Part shown: positions 16,903-22,770 of the stretch, piece by piece
Position numbering within the stretch: position 1 is the first letter of the stretch
Layout of the letters: each line of letters begins with the position of its first letter
Assembly: GCA_964604875.1 (NCBI GenBank)
Contig: CAZSAC010000025.1
Coordinates: 1-22,787, forward strand
DNA from: JAVVSR01 sp964604875
GTDB lineage: Bacteria; Bacillota; Clostridia; Christensenellales; CAG-917
Reading direction: 5' to 3'
Length of the DNA stretch: 22,787 nucleotides
Translations under genes and position numbers: made by a program
Notes under the pieces: generated by a model
What the model saw: only the letters and a program-made list of their open reading frames with translations
What the model was told of the DNA's origin: nothing
Databases searched by the model: none

Positions 16903-17468
16903 TAGACGTTATATTTTTTGATTTTCTCCTCTCTTTCATTTAGATATTGAACTTGCGATATGACGCTTTCCATCCGTTGGTCTAGGGCAGAAAACTTCTC
17001 CTCAAAATCGGGCTTCTTTTTGTCAAGTTGGACAATTTCGTCTTTAATCAAATTCAACTGATTATAAACTTGTGAAAAGCCTTCGATTTGTCGCTCGGTA
17101 TAAGCTGTCAGCGCTTTGTCGGCAATCATAGAAACCTGTATCCCCAAACGGATATTCCTTCTGGAGGAGAATTTACTGTTTCGTTCCTCATACGCTTGGT
17201 GGATTTGACCATAAAGCTCTTGCGCTTGCATTAAAAGCTGTCCCGATAACGCCGTATTCGTCCGTTTACTTAGCTTTTTTAAAACGGGTATACCCACAAC
17301 TAGTGCCAACACCAAAAAACCGTACGCAACCAACGCTTCTACCCAATCCCAAGTTGTTTTAACAGCAGTATTTACAGGCGCTTCCGTCTCGGCGGCAAAG
17401 GCAGTCGTCGTATTCAACAAAACCAAACATAGGCTCAAAACGAAAAACATTATGACTTTTTTACTCAT
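16902..17468 (-). CDS. Unknown secreted or membrane coiled-coil protein coupled to MscS gene
   Basis: I do not recognise a family. The 188-residue protein has a clear signal peptide (KK, hydrophobic 5-18, likely cleavage after AFA near residue 25), a short outside stretch, a membrane helix (about 44-63), a basic stop (KKLSKR), then about 115 residues of charged helix (DEIVQLDKKK, DQRMESVISQVQYLNER) with coiled-coil character. If the first segment is cleaved, the rest would be a single-pass protein with a long cytoplasmic coiled coil. The start lies inside the 3' end of the MscS gene (8-base overlap), so the two are probably made together. A partner role for the channel is inference from position only. 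Confidence 0.75.
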   Translation of the reverse strand: MSKKVIMFFVLSLCLVLLNTTTAFAAETEAPVNTAVKTTWDWVEALVAYGFLVLALVVGIPVLKKLSKRTNTALSGQLLMQAQELYGQIHQAYEERNSKFSSRRNIRLGIQVSMIADKALTAYTERQIEGFSQVYNQLNLIKDEIVQLDKKKPDFEEKFSALDQRMESVISQVQYLNEREEKIKKYNV

Positions 17469-18288
17469 TGTTGTTTCCCCCTTTGTTGGATAGCACGTTG
17501 ACGTCTAGCTTGTTGTAAGGAATCTCAATTTCTTTTTCTCTAAACGCCTTCAACAAATTCTCATTGAACGCAAATTTGACTTTCCAATATACGTCGTTGG
17601 GCAACCATAGCCTTGCGGTAAACTTTAAAGAGCTTTCCAAAAATTCGCTCATTACAACATACGGTTCGGGTTGTTTCAAAACCTCCGGTATATCGTTTAT
17701 CATATTCAAAACAACCTTTTTCACCTTGTCAACGTCGCTTTCGTAAGCCACGGTAAACTCCACATCTAGCCGTCTGGTGGGCGTAGAAGAATAGTTTATG
17801 ACTGCGCTGCCAACAATTTGGGAATTTGGAATTGTGATTATTTTTTCGTCGGGCGTAATAAGCTTGGTGTTAAAAATCCCAATAGAGCGAATTGTGCCCC
17901 CTATACTTCCAATATCCACATAATCGCCAAGCACGAAAGGCTTGCTTCCCAAAATGATAAAGCCGTTAGCCAAGTTTGATAAACTGTCCTTTAAAGCCAA
18001 CGATACGGCTAAGCCTGCCGCGCCTACCACAGTCACAAAGCTTGCCGTAGATAAGCCTGCCATATTTCCTACCAATAGGAACAAAAGAAAATACAGTCCC
18101 ACCCCTATAATAGAGTTCAAAAAAGACGCCATAGTCCTTTCGAGCCTATATTTTATTGTAAGGTTTTTAAACAATCTAAGCAAAAGCCTGACAATTATCA
18201 ACCCGAAAATGAGCACCGAAAGCGTCTTTGCAATCGTAACGCCGTTTCCAAAAAAGAAACCTTCTAATTTACCTAAAAATTCATCCAT
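17461..18288 (-). CDS. mscS: Small-conductance mechanosensitive channel (MscS family)
   Basis: Membrane channel of 275 residues that opens under tension to release solutes. Three hydrophobic segments (about 17-38, 56-77, 81-105) precede the beta domain. The pore-lining third helix is VVGAAGLAVSLALKDSL, rich in Gly and Ala as required for helix packing, followed by NLANGFIIL, KPFVLGDYVDIG and the signature ITIPNSQIVGSAVINYS. The C-terminal alpha/beta domain is present, so the basic MscS core is complete with no extra N-terminal helices. The stop of the peptidase gene is only 7 bases upstream; a weak AGG lies before the ATG. Confidence 0.93.
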   Translation of the reverse strand: MDEFLGKLEGFFFGNGVTIAKTLSVLIFGLIIVRLLLRLFKNLTIKYRLERTMASFLNSIIGVGLYFLLFLLVGNMAGLSTASFVTVVGAAGLAVSLALKDSLSNLANGFIILGSKPFVLGDYVDIGSIGGTIRSIGIFNTKLITPDEKIITIPNSQIVGSAVINYSSTPTRRLDVEFTVAYESDVDKVKKVVLNMINDIPEVLKQPEPYVVMSEFLESSLKFTARLWLPNDVYWKVKFAFNENLLKAFREKEIEIPYNKLDVNVLSNKGGNNNE

Positions 18289-18295
18289 ATTTTAC

Positions 18296-19249
18296 CTATA
18301 CCTTTGGTTTCCACATCTTTTGAAAAACCGAAAACAAAAGTTTATTTACTTTTTTTGATATATGCCCCTCTTGCCCGGCGACTGAGTTTTGTATGGCCTT
18401 TGCCGTCAGCGTCGGAATTAAGGAAGTGAGAATATTAAACTCAATTTCCTTTTCACAGGAAGACATAACAAACATTGCATCCCCGTCAAAGCGCGTGTGC
18501 GACGGCGCGATAGACAACGCAAAGCCGTCGTGGGATAAGTCAGCCAAAATATGCGCTTGAAGCTTTGTCAGCTTGGCGTTTGTTAATATACAGCCTATCG
18601 TAGTGTTAGAATTTTTAAGCTCAAGACTGCCCGAGGACATAATTTTTGTGCAGTCAATAAAACCTCCGTCCTCCGTCATCGCCCCCGCGATTATTTTCCC
18701 GTCGGATACAATATCACCCAACGCGTTTACCGCAACAATCACAGCTATCTCAAGCCCGTTTAAGCAATAAGTCTGTACGCCGATTCCCGCTTTTGCAGCC
18801 GACTCAATCCCGCAAATTTTGCTGACCGTCGCGCCTGTCCCAGCGCCAATATTTCCATTTGAAAAATTATCTTTTTCCGCCGTTTGCGCTGCGGTATAGC
18901 CCGCCGTTTTATCGGGATAGCCAAAATCCTTATATTCCAAATCATACAAAGACGCGCCAACCACAATCGGTACTTTGTATTTGCCCGCATTATAGCCCAG
19001 ATTTTTTTCTTTTAAAAAATTCATAACCCCGCACGACGCCTCAAGCCCGAAAGCGCTGCCACCCGACAAGACAACTGCGTTAACCTTTTCCACCGTTTTG
19101 TCCGGCATAAGCAAGTCGGTTTCCCTTGTTGCAGGGGCGGAGCCTCTGACGCTCACGCTTGCGACAGCTCCTTCCTCCGAAAGAATAACCGTGCAACCTG
19201 TCCCGACGTCTAAATTGGTATAATGTCCAATTTTAAATTTCTCTAACAT
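18296..19249 (-). CDS. P1 family (DmpA/NylC-like) peptidase
   Basis: N-terminal-nucleophile hydrolase of 317 residues. Family blocks are visible: DVGTGCTVIL near the start, VVLSGGSAFGLEASCGV (about 59-75), GNIGAGTGATVSK (about 132-144), and NTTIGCILTNAKLTK. The likely self-cleavage point, as in NylC-type enzymes, is Asn215-Thr216, making Thr216 the catalytic residue of the beta chain. Known relatives are aminopeptidases or cleave nylon oligomers and beta-peptides; the substrate here is unknown. No signal peptide, so cytoplasmic. The start has GAGGAG. It is the first gene of the long operon, behind the promoter at 19339-19367, and MscS follows after 7 bases. Confidence 0.9.
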   Translation of the reverse strand: MLEKFKIGHYTNLDVGTGCTVILSEEGAVASVSVRGSAPATRETDLLMPDKTVEKVNAVVLSGGSAFGLEASCGVMNFLKEKNLGYNAGKYKVPIVVGASLYDLEYKDFGYPDKTAGYTAAQTAEKDNFSNGNIGAGTGATVSKICGIESAAKAGIGVQTYCLNGLEIAVIVAVNALGDIVSDGKIIAGAMTEDGGFIDCTKIMSSGSLELKNSNTTIGCILTNAKLTKLQAHILADLSHDGFALSIAPSHTRFDGDAMFVMSSCEKEIEFNILTSLIPTLTAKAIQNSVAGQEGHISKKVNKLLFSVFQKMWKPKV

Positions 19250-19283
19250 TTAACTCCTCGCGTTAGTCCCCTAGCTTATTGCA

Positions 19284-19295
19284 AACCCTAGGGTT
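19284..19295. promoter_or_regulatory. 12-bp perfect palindrome in the peptidase leader
   Basis: AACCCTAGGGTT is a perfect palindrome about 35 bases downstream of the predicted transcription start. Its CTAGGG half can also pair with CCCTAG at 19269-19274 to form a 6-bp hairpin. It could be an operator or an RNA element. No binding protein can be named. Confidence 0.3.
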
Positions 19296-19338
19296 ACTAT
19301 CGCCTAATACTCCACTATAATTTTAAACAATTTTAAAT

Positions 19339-19367
19339 ATTATAACAAAGTAAATAGAATATGGCAA
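19339..19367 (-). promoter_or_regulatory. Promoter for the peptidase-to-lacZ operon
   Basis: On the minus strand TTGCCA (19362-19367) is 17 bases from a perfect TATAAT (19339-19344). The leader to the peptidase ATG would be about 80 bases. No other convincing promoter appears between here and the lacZ terminator, so all eleven genes may be read from it, with internal starts possible. Confidence 0.7.
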
Positions 19368-19410
19368 TCTTTTTTGTTTTATTTTAGCATATGCGCTTAT
19401 CTGTAAAAGA

Positions 19411-19440
19411 GGAAAACGACCAAAAAGTTGGTCGTTTTCC
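19411..19440 (-). terminator. Terminator after the serpin gene
   Basis: A 13-bp perfect stem, GGAAAACGACCAA / TTGGTCGTTTTCC, has a 4-base loop. On the minus strand it follows the serpin stop by 38 bases and is followed by TCTTTT. The stem is strong but the T tract is short. Confidence 0.7.
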
Positions 19441-19478
19441 ATATTGGGGGAAGATTTTTCAGATGTCGATGAAGGGAA

Positions 19479-20708
19479 TTATGGATTTTGTACGACACCT
19501 GTGAAGATTGGCATATTTGATTTAACGATAGCAAAAATAAAGGGTTTATCCAAAACAAGCGTAAGCTCCTTAATTTGCTCTTTCTCGTTGGGGTCGCCTG
19601 CGGTAGGCTTTAAATCGGCTCGCGCCATAGCCCCTGCTTTGCAACCGTTTTTTGTTGTTTTAATGTAAGCCTTCATTATCATCTCGCTAACAAAAAGAGA
19701 GTCGTTGTCACTGGACAGTATTGCGCCAAAATCAGCGGTTTCGGGGGAAAACATTTTTTCCATTCCCAGCTTTTTCGCCGATTCTTTTAAGTTGTAATTC
19801 GATTCTATATTAAACAGCGGAAATCGGCATTTCAATTTACCGCAATCAATAACGTCGGCGTTAAGTCTAAACGAAATTGCGCGCGATAAAGTTTCTCTAT
19901 CCGACAAAATGTCGTTTACGCCAAATTGGTCGTTAGGCTTCACAAAAACCATTTCGTAACCATTTTCCATCGCAACCGCGCCCGATGTAAATTTATCGCC
20001 GACGTAAAAGGTTTTTCCGCTCCCGGCATAACTAAGCCCGTCAACAGAGCCTTCCGACCCGTCTTTATTTTTAAACAGTATGGACGTTTGAGGCAATCCG
20101 TTGGCGATATCTCCCCAACGCGCCATAAAGTCAACCACCGAGAAAAGCTTTATTGCCGAATCCATTGCGCCTATGTCATCATTCCTTCCGAAAGCTCCGT
20201 CGCTGTTATCCTTCAGCCACTTTGACATAGCCCGCTTAGTCGCGCCTTCAGAAAACTTTGCGTTAAATAAATCCGCATAAAAATTGTCCGCTACGCTATT
20301 TACCGTGTTCATATCATAGTCAAGATTATAATCTTCATTGAACCACGCCGAATTGTTTATCAAAAGCCTCGACATTTCGGTATTGCAATACAGCTCGTTA
20401 TATATTTTTGTGGAAACCAGCTTAAGCTTATCTTGGTCAAAGCCCAAATAATCGAGTATCTCTTGTCTGGTCTCTCCGTCAGCCATCTCCTGAAGCATCC
20501 CGAGCAGCATAAAAACTGCCAAAGGAGAGCTTACTTGATTCTCTGTGTTATCTTCGTGCAGAACACTTATCATTGAATAAAGCGCTTCGTTTACATTCTG
20601 CACATACGCTTTTTCTGCCGAAAGCGTGTTCAGCTTTTCATTATAAATTTTTATATTGTATTCACTTGTTGATAGATACTTTACGTCCTTTGCCGACGCC
20701 AAACTCAT
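19479..20708 (-). CDS. Serpin family protein (probably the 3' part of a frameshifted membrane serpin)
   Basis: Serpins trap serine or cysteine proteases. The 409-residue frame holds a whole serpin core: NENQVSSPLAVFM-like helix B region (NQVSSPLAVFMLLGML), LLINNSAWFNEDY, the breach and shutter segments, the SLFVSEMIMKAYIKT strand, a reactive loop, and the closing signature KPFIFAIVK...FTGVVQNP. The hinge reads NGCKAGAMA where inhibitory serpins have EGTEAAAAT: small residues are mostly kept, but P14 is Cys, P13 Lys and P11 Gly, so inhibition is uncertain. Its own ATG lacks a good ribosome site. The frame stays open for 13 more codons upstream (YFGAFYGNYDG before the Met), in line with the membrane helix of the preceding gene. 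I infer that the two were one gene. ECF sigma gene upstream; hairpin terminator downstream. Confidence 0.85.
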   Translation of the reverse strand: MSLASAKDVKYLSTSEYNIKIYNEKLNTLSAEKAYVQNVNEALYSMISVLHEDNTENQVSSPLAVFMLLGMLQEMADGETRQEILDYLGFDQDKLKLVSTKIYNELYCNTEMSRLLINNSAWFNEDYNLDYDMNTVNSVADNFYADLFNAKFSEGATKRAMSKWLKDNSDGAFGRNDDIGAMDSAIKLFSVVDFMARWGDIANGLPQTSILFKNKDGSEGSVDGLSYAGSGKTFYVGDKFTSGAVAMENGYEMVFVKPNDQFGVNDILSDRETLSRAISFRLNADVIDCGKLKCRFPLFNIESNYNLKESAKKLGMEKMFSPETADFGAILSSDNDSLFVSEMIMKAYIKTTKNGCKAGAMARADLKPTAGDPNEKEQIKELTLVLDKPFIFAIVKSNMPIFTGVVQNP

Positions 20709-20712
20709 ACCA

Positions 20713-20913
20713 TCATAATTTCCATAAAATGCGCCGAAATATACCTGTTATCGCCACGCATAAAACCAAAACCGTTGCAACAGCGCTTATCCAAATTTTT
20801 CGTTTTTTAAAAGACACAGGTTTTGCCGTCCTAACTGCTTCATAAACATCGCCTTTCAACATAATCGACGGTTCTATATCATCAATAGCTCTTTTAACAT
20901 CTTTTTTTGTCAA
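20713..20913 (-). CDS. Single-helix membrane protein (probably the 5' part of the membrane-anchored serpin)
   Basis: Protein of 66 residues: a charged N-terminal about 38 residues (DVKRAIDDIEPSI), then KKRK and a membrane helix (about 40-58, WISAVATVLVLCVAITG), ending after RRILWKL. Orientation by the positive-inside rule puts the N-terminus in the cytoplasm. The start is a TTG at 20911-20913, with GGAGG about ten bases upstream inside the sigma gene. The stop is 4 bases before the serpin ATG, and a +1 shift after the helix joins it to the serpin frame. Lying next to an ECF sigma gene, its cytoplasmic part could bind the sigma factor as an anti-sigma, but no known anti-sigma domain is visible. 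Confidence 0.65.
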   Translation of the reverse strand: MTKKDVKRAIDDIEPSIMLKGDVYEAVRTAKPVSFKKRKIWISAVATVLVLCVAITGIFRRILWKL

Positions 20914-20915
20914 GA

Positions 20916-21383
20916 TTATTCATCCTCCATTTTAATTCGCAACTGCTCTCTCGCCCTCATAAGTCGGGCTTTTACGTTGCTTATGCTCAACCTAAGCGCG
21001 CTTGCAATCTCATCAACCGAGTACCCAAAATAATAATATAAAACCACAATCGACTTGTATTTTTGCGGCAATTCCATAATCAACGAAAGTGTATTATCCT
21101 CTTTGTTTTCCGCAGGGACATAAAAGTTTTCCGTCCCCGTTTCACGACGTCGATATGCCTTTTTTATTAAGTTTATCGAAAGGTTTTGCGTTACTCTGAT
21201 TATCCACGCCCTCTCGTGCGCCTCAGACTTAAAGCTTGGGGAATTGTAACACAGCTTAACAAAAAGTTCCTGCGTTATGTCTTCGCTATCCGTCCGATTG
21301 CGAGTTATTATGTAGGCAAGCTTATATACAAGCAAATGATACTTTTCGTATAACTTGTCTAAATCTTTGGTTTTGTTTTCCAT
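20916..21383 (-). CDS. ECF-type RNA polymerase sigma factor
   Basis: Extracytoplasmic-function sigma-70 of 155 residues. Region 2 covers about 10-75 (YHLLVYKLAYIITRNRTDSEDITQELFVKL; AWIIRVTQNLSINLIKK). Region 4 covers about 100-150 with the helix-turn-helix YSVDEIASALRLSISNVKAR and a basic end. There is no region 1.1 or 3. It should direct transcription of a stress or envelope regulon, and is normally held by a membrane anti-sigma factor. The next gene, two bases on, encodes a one-helix membrane protein that joins to a serpin. The ATG has GAGGG upstream. ECF subfamily not determined. Confidence 0.92.
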   Translation of the reverse strand: MENKTKDLDKLYEKYHLLVYKLAYIITRNRTDSEDITQELFVKLCYNSPSFKSEAHERAWIIRVTQNLSINLIKKAYRRRETGTENFYVPAENKEDNTLSLIMELPQKYKSIVVLYYYFGYSVDEIASALRLSISNVKARLMRAREQLRIKMEDE

Positions 21384-21458
21384 ATTCCCTCGATATTAAT
21401 ACAATGCGTTAGAGCTTTAAGTTACAAAAATCTTATATAAATTTTTATCTCACCTTTA

Positions 21459-21486
21459 ATTATAATTGTTTTTTTTCATAATGCAA
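21459..21486 (-). promoter_or_regulatory. Possible promoter for the ECF sigma operon
   Basis: The minus strand has TTGCAT (21481-21486) 16 bases from TATAAT (21459-21464), about 75 bases before the sigma ATG. The rest of the 163-base gap is AT-rich, and I could not identify an ECF-type autoregulated promoter there. Confidence 0.4.
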
Positions 21487-21498
21487 TATAAAATTTGG

Positions 21499-21527
21499 TT
21501 TACAAAATAATACGTTTATGCTAAAAT
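21499..21527 (+). promoter_or_regulatory. Promoter for tRNA-Val
   Basis: TTTACA (21499-21504), a 17-base spacer, then TAAAAT (21522-21527), 19 bases before the mature tRNA 5' end. It is divergent from the sigma gene promoter. Confidence 0.75.
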
Positions 21528-21546
21528 GAACAAGCATTGAAAATTT

Positions 21547-21622
21547 GGACGATTAACTCAGCTGGTAGAGTGTCTTCTTGACGTGGAGAAAGTCAGCGGT
21601 TCGAGCCCGTTATCGTCCACCA
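21547..21622 (+). tRNA. tRNA-Val (anticodon GAC)
   Basis: A full cloverleaf can be drawn: acceptor GGACGAT/ATCGTCC (7 pairs), D-stem ACTC/GAGT, anticodon stem TCTTC/GGAGA around loop TTGACGT (anticodon GAC, reading GUC and GUU valine codons), 5-base variable loop, T-stem AGCGG/CCGTT with loop TTCGAGC, discriminator A and encoded CCA. Its 3' end from the T-stem onward is repeated 182 bases downstream. Confidence 0.96.
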
Positions 21623-21627
21623 AAAAA

Positions 21628-21652
21628 CATCGCATAAGCGATGCTTTTTTTT
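21628..21652 (+). terminator. Intrinsic terminator of tRNA-Val
   Basis: CATCGC-ATAA-GCGATG stem-loop followed by C and eight T, six bases after the CCA end. Confidence 0.85.
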
Positions 21653-21660
21653 GCCCTTTT

Positions 21661-21790
21661 ACGCGCTCTACACTTTGTGTCCGTGGCTCCGCCACTAGAA
21701 CCGCTTCCGCGCTGACGCTCGTCTGCCAGTCCGTCTTGGGGCTTGCCCGTCTCTCGCTATTCCGTCGCATAGACCGCTCCTTACGTTCCC
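21661..21790. repeat. GC-rich non-coding segment, probably a dispersed repeat
   Basis: 81 of 130 bases are G or C (62%), in sharp contrast to the AT-rich flanks. It contains a small hairpin, GTGGC-TCC-GCCAC. The only open frames run through the tRNA antisense and look spurious. I see no gene in it. Part of it recurs after the N gap. Its composition and place beside a tRNA terminator suggest a repeated intergenic element (inference). Confidence 0.5.
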
Positions 21791-21809
21791 GTTATCGTCC
21801 ACCAAAAAA

Positions 21810-21834
21810 CATCGCATAAGCGATGCTTTTTTTT
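21810..21834 (+). terminator. Second copy of the tRNA-Val terminator
   Basis: Exact copy, 182 bases downstream, of the hairpin at 21628, preceded by a copy of the tRNA 3' end but by no tRNA body. It ends 8 bases before the N gap. Confidence 0.75.
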
Positions 21835-21842
21835 GCCCTTTT

Positions 21843-21942
21843 NNNNNNNNNNNNNNNNNNNNNNNNNNNNNNNNNNNNNNNNNNNNNNNNNNNNNNNNNN
21901 NNNNNNNNNNNNNNNNNNNNNNNNNNNNNNNNNNNNNNNNNN
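21843..21942. other. Assembly gap (100 N)
   Basis: Exactly 100 N, the usual placeholder for a gap of unknown size. Both flanks are copies of sequence just upstream, so the join itself is uncertain. Confidence 0.98.
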
Positions 21943-22008
21943 TGGGGCTTGCCCGTCTCTCGCTATTCCGTCGCATAGACCGCTCCTTACGTTCCCGCCT
22001 TTTATTAG

Positions 22009-22770
22009 GTTTTAGTTCCCTAATATATTTTGGTATGGTATAATCGGAGAAAGAATTTACATCAACGGACGAAGGTTTTAGTTCCCTAATGTATTTTGGT
22101 ATGGTATAATTGTAACGAATTGCTTGCTGATATTAAGTTGGTTTTAGTTCCCTAATGTATTTTGGTATGGTATAATTGTACGGGCAAAGAGTCCGCCGCC
22201 ACCGACGTTTTAGTTCCCTAATGTATTTTGGTATGGTATAATAGCAAGACTCGGCGCGATGTATGCGGTAAAGTTTTAGTTCCCTAATGTATTTTGGTAT
22301 GGTATAATAAAAGGTTATCTATTATGAACGCGAAGAAAGTTTTAGTTCCCTAATGTATTTTGGTATGGTATAATTTCGTCATCGTCCTTAAGTTCTCCGC
22401 ACCTGTTTTAGTTCCCTAATGTATTTTGGTATGGTATAATAATAAGTCATTGCTTATTTTGCGCCCGTTAGTTTTAGTTCCCTAATGTATTTTGGTATGG
22501 TATAATTTCCATAGTTTATCACCGCCTAACTGGGTTGTTTTAGTTCCCTAATGTATTTTGGTATGGTATAATCATAAATGTCCTCGTTTGTTCCTCGCTG
22601 TGGTTTTAGTTCCCTAATGTATTTTGGTATGGTATAATGTCATAGCTTATCACGTCCACCAGCATAAAGTTTTAGTTCCCTAATGTATTTTGGTATGGTA
22701 TAATTTATTCATAGCTTTATTCTCCACCGTACAAGTTTTAGTTCCCTAATGTATTTTGGTATGGTATAAT
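22009..22770 (+). promoter_or_regulatory. Repeat-embedded extended -10 promoters, one per CRISPR repeat
   Basis: Every repeat ends in TGGTATAAT (repeat positions 28-36): TATAAT with TG one base upstream, the full extended -10 consensus. The hexamer 17 bases upstream is TTCCCT, a poor -35, as expected for extended -10 promoters. Start sites would fall about 7 bases into each spacer, giving crRNAs with about 23-24 bases of spacer followed by the repeat 5' half. This is the arrangement shown experimentally in Neisseria meningitidis type II-C; here it is prediction. Confidence 0.7.

Larger units (their letters stand above)
21609..21996 (+). repeat. Tandem 182-bp duplication including the tRNA 3' end, spanning an N gap
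   Basis: 21609-21660 is identical to 21791-21842, and 21737-21790 is identical to 21943-21996, in the same order. Each unit starts with the last 14 bases of the tRNA, carries its terminator, then a GC-rich stretch. If the second copy is complete, the gap should be 76 bases rather than the 100 N given. It may be a real duplication, an att-like repeat of a tRNA 3' end, or an assembly loop. Confidence 0.85.

Noticed and set aside
19263..19280. Minus-strand stretch that could pair with the CRISPR repeat (16 of 18 positions with G-U pairs), a tracrRNA anti-repeat candidate
   Set aside because: Only 14 of 18 are exact, which is expected by chance in a window this size. It lies in the leader and ribosome-site region of the peptidase gene, with no tracrRNA hairpins or terminator after it.
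20713..20760. Programmed frameshift joining the membrane helix and serpin
   Set aside because: No slippery heptamer, rare-codon stop context or strong downstream structure is evident; a mutation or sequencing error is simpler.
21558..21976. Minus-strand open frames through the tRNA and GC-rich unit
   Set aside because: They translate the antisense of a tRNA and its terminator, and one runs through N bases. No start signals.
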